DNA of 64,000 bases from Triglochin maritima (taxonomy: Eukaryota > Streptophyta > Magnoliopsida > Alismatales > Juncaginaceae): assembly GCA_963682175.1 (NCBI GenBank), contig OY821781.1, positions 39,135,254-39,199,253 on the forward strand. Direction: 5' to 3'. Numbering within the stretch: position 1 is the stretch's first letter; the number at the start of each line of letters is the position of its first letter. The notes under the pieces are model-generated. The model searched no databases. It was not told where the DNA came from and saw nothing but the letters and a program-made list of their open reading frames with translations. The translations under genes and the position numbers were made by a program. This document shows, piece by piece, positions 23,531-34,880 of the stretch.

Positions 23531-23858
23531 TCCGACGAAATTGTTTTTAGTCATTGTATTCGTGTACATACAACTGCACCAAATTCGTTCACCTATAAAT
23601 TTGTTCACAAATACTCACAATTTCATCCACATATACATACAAGCACAAACAAACATACATACATGCACAAACACAAACACAAACATACAACCATACATGC
23701 ACAAACATACAACCATACATGCACAATTGACATTCAACACACTTGCAATTAATTCATTCTAAAATTAAGGCGATTATATTAAGGCATTAAGTGTAGGTTT
23801 GTAATACAAGTGCACTTGTTAACTAAATTACAAAAAATACTATTGGCACGAGAACCTC

Positions 23859-24905
23859 TTAGTTCGTCAGCATGTTTCTGATGAAATAGCGAGTCCATCG
23901 GTCGCGAGTTTCATCGAGCTCCTGTTGCGAGAAGGGATCACTACTTTTTGGGAAAACCTATCAAAAAAATACAAGTGTATTGAATATTAATAACTAAATA
24001 TTGAAACTACACAACTATACAATTGAATAACGATCTACATTACCTCAGATAGGCATACGTCTTGAGTTGCCAATTCAAGGATTTCCTCCATGTATCTCAT
24101 CACGTAGTAACCACATTCCGTATTTCCAACCTGCTTCTGGTACTACAAACATAGGAATTCGCTAAATATCTGTTCCTAACTTAATTAACAAAATGGGATA
24201 GAACGTACTCTCATAACATGTCATGTTATTCCTGCTTTTGTGGTTGTTCTCCTACCACCTAAAGCTCTGTAAACCTTAATTGCCCTGAGTAGCACAAGTT
24301 AAAATATCATTCAATAATACTAATAAAAATCCACGAATTACTTTATTCACGGCTAAACGAACTTACATATTTAGAAGTTTCTTTATTGAGCCCCTTGGTT
24401 TATTCGACCCCAACGGATCAAACCAATATGCCAAATTAGTCGTGGGGCATACAACGACAAGCATCGAATGAGCCCTGTGTTATATATATAATTAGAAGCT
24501 TATTACAAAATAAAATTTCACTTTGAATTACAAAGTTTACCACTCATGATAAGGGAGCAGATAATATCTTTTGTCTTCTTCTTTAAAGAATGTCCCAAGT
24601 TGACCCGATTTATCGTCATTCCCGTATATATATGTAGATGGACTGATAATTCCAAATACTTGATCCTCGGGAAAGATTGACCTTCTGGCGTCGTAAATAT
24701 GTCTACAAGTATAAAAATTATAATTTATTACAGTTTTGATAAAATTATTCAATACTTTTCATTGTATACAAAAAAAACACTTACTTCACTTGCACGTCGA
24801 TAATCATGATACACAACGAATCCATCGCCATGAACTGCATGATATCCTCTTTGGTGACGTACAAAGCGGGAGGCAACCCTTTATCCCCTCCCTCTCCAAC
24901 TCCCA
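23859..24905 (-). pseudogene. Ulp1-type (C48) cysteine protease gene of the CACTA element
   Basis: About six short exons on the minus strand read a SUMO-protease-like domain. About 24788-24905 reads LYVTKEDIMQFMAMDSLCI. About 24541-24706 reads FPEDQVFGI and ends GTFFKEEDKRYYLLPYHEW. About 24368-24475 has the catalytic His in AHSMLVVVCP and Asp in YWFDPLG. About 24043-24140 has the catalytic Cys in GNTECGYYVMRYMEEI. The last exon ends near 23859 with RWTRYFIRNMLTN. All three catalytic residues are present. The upstream end runs into the tnp2 frame in another phase. Ulp1 domains are known in plant MULEs and also occur in CACTA elements. Exon borders are my estimates and activity is doubtful. 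Confidence 0.7.
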
Positions 24906-26760
24906 GGTATTTAAGGATTGTGCTTCCCTACCTACCATACATTGACAGAGAATTCTTTTCTCCTTTCTAGACAATGTATAACTAGCTGGACGTAAGTAAT
25001 TCCGATCTCCTTTCTTCTCTGGTGCCAACATTGCTCGTATACCAATATCAACAAGATCAAGTTTTGCATTATATCCATCTTTGGTTTTACCAGGTATGTT
25101 CAACAGAGTGCCAACAAGACTATCACAAACATTTTTCTCTACGTGCATCACGTCATTACAATGTCTAACTTCTAAAGTTTTCCAGTAAAGGAGATGAAAA
25201 AATATGGATCCTTTTTTCCAACTACTTTTGTCGTTTTTTCGTTTGTACGGTTTTCCAAATTCACATTCAATGTTCCTTACACGTTCATACACCTTTTCGA
25301 CGCTGATTTCAACTCGCGGATTCTGAAACTCCTGTTTTCCGTTAAATGACTTCTTCAACCTACGATAAGGATGAGAGTTCGGCAAAAATCTCTGATGACC
25401 GAGATAGACAATCTTAGAACCATTAACTAGTTGCAAAGAACATGTATTTTCCTCGCAAATTGGATAAGCTTTATGACCTTTGACTGAATATCCACACAAA
25501 TTACCATAAGCTGGAAAGTCATTAATCGTGCAAAATATCATTGCCCGCATTACGAACGACTCCTGACGATAAGAATCAAAAACTGACTATCCGTCATCCC
25601 ACAATTTCTTTAGGTCATCAATTAAAGGTCTTAAATACACATCGATGTCGTTTCCAGGTTGTTTCGGACCAGAAATCATTGAGGACAACATGATATATTT
25701 GCGTTTCATGCATAACCACGGGGGCAGATTGTAAATTACAAGCAGAACATGCCAAGAACTGTGAATGCTACTCAAACTACCGAAATGATTCATTCCGTCA
25801 GTACAGAGTCCAAGTCGTACATTCCTGGATTCTTCACCAAACACAGGAAAGTCGACATTTATTTTTTTCCACTGAGGTGAATCTGCAGGGTGACGTAGCA
25901 ACTAATCATTTGGTTTCTCACGATCAGCATACCATGTCATGTTCTTGGAATCCTCTTTACCCACAAACAAACGTTTAAGCCTTGGTATTATCGGAAGATA
26001 CCATAAAATCTTAGCAGGAGGTCCTTTGATTTTCATCTCATCAGCCTCTTCATTGTGGTTTGGTCCACTACGTTTCATTTTGTATCTTGAAACATTACAC
26101 CTGGGACAGGAATGTAAGATTTCAAACTCACCCCTATACAATATACACTCGTTCGGGCATGGGTGTATCTTCCTATATTCCATTCCCATAGAGCACAACA
26201 CTTTCTTTGCATCATAAGTTCTATTTGGCAACTCATTATCATCTGAAAGCATCTCTTTCACTAACTTCAACATTGATGTGAAACTCACATCGGACCAACC
26301 ATTTCCAGCTTTTAAATTGTACAACTTCAACACCGCTGACAATCTAGTGAATTTGGTACAATTCTTATACAACGACTTCACATTGTCACTCAACAAATTA
26401 CCAAGTAAATCGGGGTTGGACGAAAACTTTTCAGCCATATCCTAAACCATTTCCTCTAAGTGATCTTCCACACTAACATCTTCTCCATCATTCTTGGAAC
26501 GACTAAATGATTCATTTTCACCGTGCCATATCTACCATCTGTAATTTGGGTCGAAACATTTCTCAAACAAATGATCTTTCATTTTCCGAAAAGCCAACAC
26601 AGACATATTATGACACTTATTGCACGGACAATACGCCATGTCGTTGTCTTTCATTTTCTTAGAATGTTTTTGGCAACCTCTAAGAACATATTCACTCCGT
26701 TCTCATATTCATCACTCAATCTGTTTGAAACAATCCACTCTCGATCCATTTCAATCTAAA
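24906..26760 (-). pseudogene. CACTA tnp2 transposase with several stops
   Basis: A transposase-associated N-terminal domain (about 26440-26760, MDREWIVSNRLSDEYENGV, with CPCNKCHNM and WHGENESF) has a stop and shifts. The tnp2 core follows in a single frame from 26438 to about 24960: RKIHPCPNECILYRG, CPRCNVSRYK, then DGMNHFGSLSSIHSSWHVLL, NLPPWLCMKRKY, SGPKQPGNDIDVYL, then INDFPAYGNLCGYS. In-frame stops at about 25902 (before LLRHPADSP) and 25587 (after LWDDG) interrupt it. This is the main transposase of CACTA elements. It is adjacent to and upstream of the protease gene. Confidence 0.85.
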
Positions 26761-27014
26761 CAGAGGCAAAAATGATAGTTATTATTGCAGAAAATAAATA
26801 AAAATTCAATTTAAAAGAATGTGTTCGTAGATGAGAAGATTCGGAGACATTAAGATGAGAAAAGAATGACTCAGAGGAGAAGAGATGAAGTCCTTAATCT
26901 AGCGTGGAATAAGGAAGGCTAGAAATCTAACTAAGCAATCAAGGCCAAAACAAACCTAAAGTCCACTATAGGTCCTTAGTAATAGACGACGCCTAACTTC
27001 GAGGTCCCACCGAT

Positions 27015-27215
27015 GACCACTAGTCTGTAGGAAATCAAGAATCCGGAGGTCCCTAATATCTCAGGGAGACTAGATGGGCAACGACGTTCAGGCCGAAACG
27101 GTCTTAAACATCGAGGACCACTAATCTATAGGAAATCAAGAACCTGAAGGTTCCTAAAATCTCAGGGAGACTAGATGGGCAACGACATTCAGGTCATAAC
27201 GGTCTTAAACGGTTT
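27015..27215. repeat. Two-copy tandem duplication of about 101 bp
   Basis: The block containing GGAAATCAAGAATCCGGAGG through AACGGTCTTAAAC occurs twice in direct order with about 10 percent difference. It lies in a stretch (26860-27360) unlike the rest of the CACTA element and may mark another insertion. Confidence 0.75.
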
Positions 27216-28449
27216 CCTCTCCTTAATGCGTCCGAAAATCCTAGGGACCAACGTCTAATTGATTTTATTAAGGCTCTTTTATTAAGTGGTTTCTGGGCCA
27301 AGGAAAGGGTGATGAAATCCCCCACCTCATCTCCTATAGGTGACTGCCCCCTAAGTGTTTTTCATACCTTAATCTAACAAACAACACACCAAACAAACAC
27401 TCACCTCACTCTTGTTCTAATGCAAGTCCTACTAACTAATGTGTGCTTTCTAATGAATGATGAGTGAAAGATAGTACGTACCTTACGCCAGCAATCTACG
27501 ACAGAAATCGTAAATAATAGAAAAATACAATGCATGCAAATCCTATATGATGAATGACTTAGCAAATATTGTCTAATATTTTGCTTTGGGTTATTAAAGG
27601 CCAAGTTGTTTAAGGGGGGCAATGAGTTATTATCATAATATTAAAAATTCAAAAAATTAAGGCAATAAACATTTAAAATATTAAAAGCAAGTATTAAAAA
27701 TAATTACTTGAATTGACAGAAAAAACATTTTAAACACAAACTATCATGTTATTAATAATAATTGGGAATAAAATTTTATTGAAATTTTGGCAGAACGTCT
27801 ACTTAAAATTTGATATGTAAAATTCTTCAAATCCTGAAATTAACAAGAAAAATGTATATCTAGTTATCTACTCACATTCACATCATGTATTTCTCTACTC
27901 AATCCAAACCAAATTCTTAACATAATCCAAACCAAATCAATCCAATGAAAACAAAGTTTGGTTAAATCATCCAACCAACCCAACTTAATCCAAACCAAAT
28001 CAATCCAATGAATGAGTCAAATCAAATGAATTAAACATTCACACAATGATCACACTCCATTCACCAATAAACTTATCAAACTCCCAAAGTAAAAAATTAT
28101 GTTGAGGCATGATTGAATGGAGAATACATGTATAAGGGTAGGGTTACTAGGGTAGGTCTTTTAACATATTTAACGTAGGTTCGGCCATGAGAAGAACGGT
28201 GTTGCATTAGTTGGATATGTTTATCAAATATCAACACATAACACACTAGATATACTAACCTACCGGTGTCAGTTTCGTTGCAAAAAAAGTTGATTTTCAA
28301 TCTTATAGTGAATTTAAGCTCAGGGCTTTCTGTAGGTTTTCAAGTTTGTTTTTCCACGAAATATTACATAATATTTCAATTAAATCTCAACAAGTAACCA
28401 ACATACATGCATGTTGGCGTTGGATTCTTGGTCTAAACTAATCCTAAAT
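27216..28449. other. Non-coding CACTA interior
   Basis: AT-rich sequence without a supported gene. A short tandem-like duplication of AATCCAAACCAAATCAATCC occurs at 27920-28015. Confidence 0.4.
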
Positions 28450-28822
28450 TAAGGATCTAAAATTGAGCACGAACCAGAGGAGGGAAAAGTTGTGATGCCG
28501 GAGGAGGACTTTGTGGTTCCCAAAGACGTCGCGGAGGTGGTACGGTGACGGCTGTAAACGACACGAGATGAAGGCTAACTTAGAAAGAATATGTGGAGAG
28601 ACGGAGGAAGACGAACTTAAAACTTACATGTGGAGAGAGACGGAGGAAGAAGGAGAAGAGGGTCGGAGAAGTGGAGGAGAGCTTGGGAGCTCGCTGCGGT
28701 GCCGGAGACGGTGCGGATCGGTCGGAGGTCGGTCGTGGAGGAGAGTTCGGTCGCGGGACGACTAGGGTTTGGGTGGGTTTCGTCTGAAATGAATGAAAGA
28801 AAACACGTATGTCCGATTTCTT

Positions 28823-29037
28823 TAAGACATATAGACGTCGGATGTTATATAACGCTGACGTCTATACCTCGACGTCTATATGGATGCAGTATAGATGTCA
28901 GTCTTACATTACATCCGACGTCTATACCCTATAGACGTCGGATTCACAAGGTACACAAACGGCCGACGTCTATAGGTCAACGTCTATGCCCTATAGACGT
29001 CGGCTAAACGTGTTATTCCCAAACCCGACGTCTATAG
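28823..29037. repeat. Right subterminal array of the 23106 CACTA element
   Basis: About ten copies of ATAGACGTCGG / CCGACGTCTATA in alternating orientation, the same word as at 23128-23530. The terminal CACTA sequence is not found beyond it. Confidence 0.88.
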
Positions 29038-29040
29038 TAA

Positions 29041-29449
29041 AAAATAATAAATTGAAAAAATAGAAATAAATAAAGAACATATTTTCAGAAAGTTTTTTTG
29101 GAAAAATGATCTAAACCAATTTTTAAAACAATTAACAATTTTTACGTATTTTTGACCCCCCCCCCCCCCCCCCCCCCCAATCTCGACGCCCAAACAATTC
29201 CCGCTCACCCATTAAGGGTGCGCAGCCCGGGGGGCCGCCCAATTGGGCGCCTAGGCAATCTACCTCCCGTTAAGGGCGGCCTTAAAAGAGGTGGGAATAA
29301 GGTGTCAAGTGTGTTTGTTTCGTTGAGACAGAAAATAAGGTGTAATGATTGTTTTTATATAAGCGAATAAGCTGAAAGCCAAACCTGCCTTAGGTAATTT
29401 TTGCGTTTTATCTTACGTAGGAATTTGTTGTACTTGATCTATAACCTAA
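29041..29449. other. Junction region with a 23-base C run
   Basis: An uninterrupted run of 23 C lies at 29156-29178, followed by a GC-rich stretch with words such as GGGGGGCCGCCC. No gene recognised. It separates the decayed CACTA end from gypsy gag remains. Confidence 0.5.
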
Positions 29450-29880
29450 TTTATATAATTCATGTCCTCGCGGTCACTGAATACCATTGCAGATGTGGTT
29501 CTCCCTAGTTGGTTGTTGCGCTACCCTGCACATTAGTGGTCTGATTCACCTTCATCTCCAGGTAGCACCCAATCACCTGGAAAATCCTCTAGATCTTGAA
29601 GACTCAGTCATCAGCTGCCTTAGGGTCAACTCCGCCCTCAAAGGTAGGCGAATGCTAGCGCATAAATATCTCATACATCGTGTCCACCCCCGCTTGCTCA
29701 ACCTGCGCGATATGACGCTCCAGGAACTCACACAACCTCTCAACAGTCCCAAATTGGTTTGTTGCTCCTTTGCTCATGTTGCGCCCCTCAGTCGTGTCAC
29801 TGGTGTTGCGCTCACGCGATGGAGGTCTCACACGTCTCAGGGAATCTAGCACCAAATCAAGAAAACAAAATCAACTCAAC
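29450..29880 (-). pseudogene. Ty3-gypsy gag fragment with stops
   Basis: On the minus strand a frame begins near 29855 and reads an Arg-rich leader, then LCEFLERHIAQVEQAG and, in the same frame, HSPTFEGGVDPKAADD and RIFQVIGCYLEMKV. This matches the start of the plant gypsy gag domain (the PPTFxGGxDPxxAxDW / IFxVxxC pattern). Stops occur after EIFMR, after KAADD (where Trp is expected) and further on. It lies directly downstream of a primer-binding site and LTR in the same orientation. Confidence 0.75.
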
Positions 29881-29971
29881 TATGCATGCACGATCTACTA
29901 AAACAAGTGCAAAATTTATCTACACCACTTCTAAGGGTGGTTCTTTGGTTGAGTACACTGGAGCCGACCTA

Positions 29972-29982
29972 CTCTGATACCA
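29972..29982 (-). other. Retrotransposon primer-binding site (initiator Met tRNA)
   Basis: The minus strand reads TGGTATCAGAG, complementary to the 3' end of plant initiator methionine tRNA. It lies between the LTR and gag, which fixes the orientation of the element. Confidence 0.85.
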
Positions 29983-29983
29983 A

Positions 29984-31667
29984 GCTAGTCCCAAAAAATA
30001 GCAGAATATTTAAAACGATAACTCAGGAATTAAGACCAGAGAAACACGAGGACATTACTCATAAATACTCAAAAGGTGTACCATTGTACATGAGTTTCCA
30101 AAAGTATGATTACACAAAAGAAAGTATAAATACAAGTAATCATATCAACCTAAGGAATAAGACAGGAGGATCCGGTCATAGGGCACTCGTCCTCAGTCGT
30201 CACCCACTCAATGTCGCTCCAGGCCTGAAATGCAAACATGAAATAATGTCTGAATTTACATAAAGAAACCCCATATACCAAGTCCTCCTACATGCATATC
30301 AAGGTATAGTGCAAAGAACTTAACATATTTGTAAAACTAAAATAATTGCTCACACAAGTTGACACACATTGCTCACACAAGTTGACAAACATTTGCCGGA
30401 AAAGATTCCAAGCAGTCATCTCGGTCGCTATCAGACCAGTCTGTCCTTTCTGTCGCCATTAAGGTCGACTGGACCCGTCGCCCTTAAGGCCGATCAAACA
30501 TCATGCTCCAAAGAGAGGGGTAATAATGCAATGCAATGGATTGAGATGTGTGATCCCTCAGGTCGACTACATAGGGTATAAGATGCAACATCGTGCAAAT
30601 TAGCATAAAAGCAAGAAATCCAATCTGGGCACCAACGATCGACCAAAAATGGCAAAGTGGTTGATCGTTTCCTCTCGAATCATAAGAGGCTTCAAACTTC
30701 AACACAACCAGTCGAACGAAACAAAAGTAAAAATGATCGTACGAAGGTGGTTGGGCGGTCGGCCGTTTAGAAGGTCTAAGCCAGAAAAAAACATTAAATA
30801 ATTCAAAGCAACTATCGAACAACAACGGGGTCTCATTTGACAGAAAATAATAGTCTTCCTACGTTCTACAAAATCATAACTGGTTGAACCAAACATGAAT
30901 TGGTCGAACACTAAGTCAATACACTTAAGTTATCGGTCGAACGTAAGGTCTAGGGCGGTCGAAAACTTAGAAAGTCTGGGCCCAAAACTCACTTAATTTA
31001 TATGCAACCGATCGAACACATGGAAAATCCGTCCGACCCAAAACAACAAAGTCTTCTACCTCCTGCCAATTATACATAACCGGTCGATCGGTGAGGCGTA
31101 AAATCTAGCATTTACACTACAATCGGTCGACCAACAACAACGTCGGTCAACCGTTCCTCTACATTAACATTGTTGCACCTTGTTACTGACAAGAACTTTA
31201 GAGATGAACCAAGCCCCTCTAACACCTCGTATGAGTAACTTAATTGAACTTGACATACCTTAAATGCTCGCCGAATTTCCGTACATCACCGACGATCACC
31301 ACTTTGTCTACTTGCACCCGTTATTCCCTTCGCACCGAGCTCCACGCAACAACGCACAAGAATCCCGCTACCCACGCCTTGCCGAGCTCTCTCCTCGCTT
31401 GTCGTTCACCTCCACCCGCTGGATTAAGAGGAGAGAGAGAGAGAGGTGAGTTTGAGAGAGTTGGAGTGATTAGTGAGGGAGGAGAAAATACACCACGCTT
31501 GCCAAACTCTCTCCTTCTTTATAAACACACCGCCTCCAAAGTCACTAATCAACTACTCACACTCACCCTCCAGCCATCACATCAACCCAATCCTTCCACT
31601 TTGACAAAGAGCCCATTAGCCACCCCAAACCTTGATTAGTCTCACTAAGTAGGGTTAGATCCTAACA
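29984..31667 (-). mobile_element. 5' LTR of a Ty3-gypsy element
   Basis: On the minus strand it starts TGTTAGGATCTAACCC at 31667 and runs to the primer-binding site at 29982. A TATA-like TTTATAAAG lies near 31525, followed by a purine-rich start region. Blocks near 30225-30290 resemble the solo LTRs at 34069 and 55226. Many GGTCGACC-like words occur at 30440-31170. No 3' LTR is present. Confidence 0.75.
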
Positions 31668-33075
31668 GTTTAATAGTAGTAGCTTTTCACTAGTTGTAGT
31701 AGTTGTTTATTTCACAGATTTGCAATTCAAATGGTTTTTAAAAAATATATCAAAAAATGTTATACTTAAATTTACCAAAAATATATACACATCAATTACT
31801 AGAAATAAGGAAAAACAAAGTATGTTTGGAAAAAGTGAAATGTCTAAAGAAACTACAAATATAGTTTAGCTAATAAAAACAATTATGGTTTACTCAAAAC
31901 AACCACAGTCAACACTCAATGCATGAAAGGTTCAACACTCTAATTAACATGTGCAATGTTGATTATTAAAGGGTATTGGATGGTGAGAGAAGATATTAAG
32001 TATTATGCAAAAGGAGTAAAGAGTAGCAATAACATATTATAACTATAATTAGAGACAATAATTAAGTAAAATCACCAGCAAGCCAAGGTAGCATGTAGCA
32101 TTGGAAACACGTTACGATAGTTTGGAATGATTCAGAATCTCCAACCACCACACCATCACAAGAATCAATGAACTACATTTAGTAAAACACATTAAAAGGC
32201 CTTAAACAGATGGAATAGATCACTTAAGTGAAATGTGTGGACAAAAAAAGTTACAAAAGTAGAATTTGTTTGCATTATTTTTTAGTAAGGAGACATAGAA
32301 ACAAATTAACAAGAATCAAATAGCTAAGTAGAGATACGTACCAACCCGTTAAAGGAAACAGGCGGGCCGACCCGTTTATTCGCAGGCAAATTGCATATTT
32401 AAGTCGGGGCGACCCCCTTGAAACGGGTCAGACCAGAGCCCGACCCGTTTACTTTCCCCAGCCGGCCGGCTCAGGCCGACCCGGCCTGGCCTGTTTCCCA
32501 GCTTTGTAGCTAAGTTTGTGTTTCGATATGTGGACTATTGTTTATCAAAAATCACTTTCAAGCGTTACTTGATCATCCAAAACCTTTAAATTGGATTTTT
32601 TTTCCTTCTTATTTTTTGTTTTTCCGTGCAATGGAAATTACAACATTCTTATTTTTTTAGTTTTCCATGCAAAACACAAGAAAATCTTCCAATTTTTGTT
32701 GTTTTTTACTATAACACATGTGGGGAGTTAGGAGATTCTTAAAATAACACGACATCAAAATGTTAAAAGCATTTTATTATTAAACACTCAAAAAACAACA
32801 CTATTACGAAAAACTAGTTTCTGTAGGTTTTGCATCGACCTAATCTTCAAATGCATAAATAATCATAAGCAATCACACCCATAGTACATAAACAAATAGC
32901 AGAAACTCACATTACACCTCCCCTTCTTAGCCACAAACATCATACATTCTTGAAAAAGTTGTTTTCTTGTTGGCTTGAAGATCCTTTCGATTCACACGAC
33001 CAACTAGAGAATCATGTTGTTTAACAAAACATAAACACATTTAATAGTAATAAAACTCCATTTGAGAGTGTTTAA
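31668..33075. repeat. Dispersed repeat R, near-complete copy
   Basis: Begins GTTTAATAGTAGTAGC and returns to the same word context (GAGAGTGTTTAAG) at its end, as expected of one period of a tandem unit of about 1.2 kb without the MITE. It matches 14985-15902 plus 19262-19565. The biology is unknown. Confidence 0.7.
32329..32506. mobile_element. Small hAT-type MITE in repeat R
   Basis: A 178-bp insertion with a perfect 8-bp duplication TAGCTAAG (32321-32328 and 32507-32514). The interior is rich in GACCCG/CGGGTC words with GGAAACAGGC and its complement near the ends. Repeat R at about 15605 has the same site without the insertion. Confidence 0.88.
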
Positions 33076-33187
33076 GAATCAGAGGAGGATGGAAAACCTC
33101 TAGATTTGTTTGCCATCCGTCGTTGGGAAAAGAGAGACCAAAGTGGTTCGGAATGCCAAAGAAGAACCACACAACTTCTGCCTCAGA

Positions 33188-33775
33188 AAACGGGCATCAC
33201 AAGAAGCCATTACAGAGGGAGTGCAAAAACCCCATGGGTTTGAGAGTGAGTTAATAGTGGTGGGTTAGGGTTTTGGAGAAGAAGAAAGAGGAGCTGGAGT
33301 TTGAGAGGGTTTGGCAAAACATGTTTATACTAATAAGATGGAGTGAGACACAAATAGGTAGTTGGAGGAGAGTTGAGCTTAGGACGCGTGGACTGGATCT
33401 GTGAGCTCAGTTGTCATGTATTTTCCTACTTCTCTTAGTAGTCATGTAGTAGGAATTTTCAGAGTTTTTGTATTTCTTTCCGCATTGTACTATGATTTTG
33501 ACTTTATAATATGTTTTAATTGAGGCCTCGACTTGATCATTGTTAGTTAATGTACCTTTTTTGCTTCTAATAGTTGTATTGACTGCTGTGTCCGAATTAC
33601 GGATTAGGGGAATCACATGAAGCCATTACAGAGGGAGTGCAAAAACCACATGGGTTTGAGAGTGAGTTAAGAGTGATGGGTTGGGGTTTTGGAGAAGAAA
33701 GAGGAGCTGGTGGAGTTTGAGAGAGTTTGGCAAAGCATATTTATACTAAAAAGTTGGAGTGAGGACTCAGACAAA
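33188..33775. repeat. Direct duplication, two blocks of about 165 bp
   Basis: Blocks 33188-33355 and 33605-33775 share a sequence from GAAGCCATTACAGAGGGAG through GGAGTGAG with few differences, separated by about 250 unique bases. They contain a purine-rich stretch and a TATACTAA box and resemble the start region of the LTR at 31667 in reverse. They could be paired LTR fragments. Confidence 0.7.
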
Positions 33776-33805
33776 GTATGTTTTGGACCTAGGAGTTGTG
33801 TCGTA

Positions 33806-33965
33806 TCAGGCCTGCACGGCACGACAGCTGGGTCGTTGGGTCTAAGGGATGGCCGGCTTGAAATCGATCGGCTCGGCCCGGTCCGACAGAACTAACCTGG
33901 CGTGTCATGCCGACACAACACGCCAGGTCGTGCCGGTAACGGTCGTGCCAGCTCGACATGTTACC
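33806..33965. mobile_element. GGCACGAC-word MITE, probable
   Basis: A compact GC-rich segment with GGCCTGCACGGCACGAC, CGGCTCGGCCCGG and the inverted pair GGCGTGT / ACACGCC. It has the same self-complementary word style as the hAT MITEs in this window. Borders and target duplication are not certain. Confidence 0.5.
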
Positions 33966-34068
33966 AAGGTCTAGTCTGTTTGTTGCATCAAATTCAAATT
34001 ATGAAACACCCGATCCAATTGGTTTGGATCCGGTTGGTTCTTTAGTTAACCCAACCAAGTGTGCACCT

Positions 34069-34880
34069 GTAACGTCCCGAAACAACGGAAAATTTAAAAA
34101 TTTAAACAAATATAAGAATCAACACTGGGGTCGTTACCAAACCACATATATCTATATAATAAGTGGTACAACGTCTCATACAGGAATCAAAAGATGATTA
34201 CAATGACAAAATGTATACACTAGATACAAGAGTAATCATCAACCTCAAAAGAAACAAAGACAGGATCTGGTCCAAGTGCTCCCACCCTCAGTCACCACCT
34301 CCTACTAATGCTTACGACCTGAAATGCAACAAACTATGTCTGAGTTTCCCATTGGAAAACCCCGTATGCCAACTCCTATAATATGAATATAACATATATG
34401 AAACATGGTATGGAACATGCAATAAAAGCACAATTGTCACCGTGCACACAAGGCACCGTCGGAAAACATCGGCCACAGGTCTCCATGATCCTCTCACCCC
34501 AACCCCACAACACACGTGCACACAAGGCACTCCCGGAAAATCATCGGCCTCGGGTCTCAAGGGTCCTCTCACCCCAACCCCACAACACACGTGCACACAA
34601 GGCACTGCCGGAAAATAATCGGCCTCGGGTCACAAAGGTCCTCTCACCCCAACCCCACAACACACGTGCACACAAGGCACTCACTCCTCAGAGCCACAAC
34701 CAAGATCCCTCTCAGGCCGGAATGTCCGCACTGTCGCCCCAAAAAGGTCGGGGACCCGTTGCCCTCGAGGCAGATCCAAACCACACACCACACAAGCATC
34801 CATATGCAAAACAACGCCTAAACGGTCGAAATAAAATCCACAAATGGCCGACCGATCTCCACTACTATTCCGCAAAATAA
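34069..34880 (-). mobile_element. Solo or truncated gypsy LTR containing a 75-bp tandem array
   Basis: On the minus strand it ends in TTTCGGGACGTTACA at 34069, the usual 3' end of one class of plant gypsy LTR. No primer-binding site follows. Its internal blocks parallel those at 29984 and 55226. The upstream border is lost in a further insertion near 34881. Confidence 0.65.
34441..34690. repeat. 75-bp tandem repeat, three full units plus a partial
   Basis: CGTGCACACAAGGCAC begins units at 34441, 34515, 34590 and 34665. Each unit then has a CGGAAAA-TCGGCC block and a CTCTCACCCCAACCCCACAA block. The period is 74-75 bases, a multiple of three in most units, so open frames appear by chance across it. 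Confidence 0.92.

Larger units (their letters stand above)
23106..29040 (-). mobile_element. CACTA transposon with tnp2 and Ulp1-protease genes
   Basis: The left end starts CACTACTACAGAAAATGG at 23106. A dense array of TAGACGTCGG / CCGACGTCTA follows at 23128-23530 and recurs at 28823-29037, marking the two subterminal regions of one element. Between them, on the minus strand, are a GC-rich first-exon-like block (28450-28780), a decayed tnp2 transposase and a protease gene. The expected right terminus (complement of CACTACTACAG) is missing after 29037, so that end is truncated or mutated. Confidence 0.85.

Noticed and set aside
28511..28790. Overlapping Arg/Glu/Gly-rich frames
   Set aside because: Purine-rich low-complexity sequence near the CACTA end; several frames are open together without motif support.
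34383..34880. 165-codon frame with 25-residue repeats
   Set aside because: It is open because the 75-bp tandem unit is a multiple of three. It lies in an LTR and has no start context or homology.
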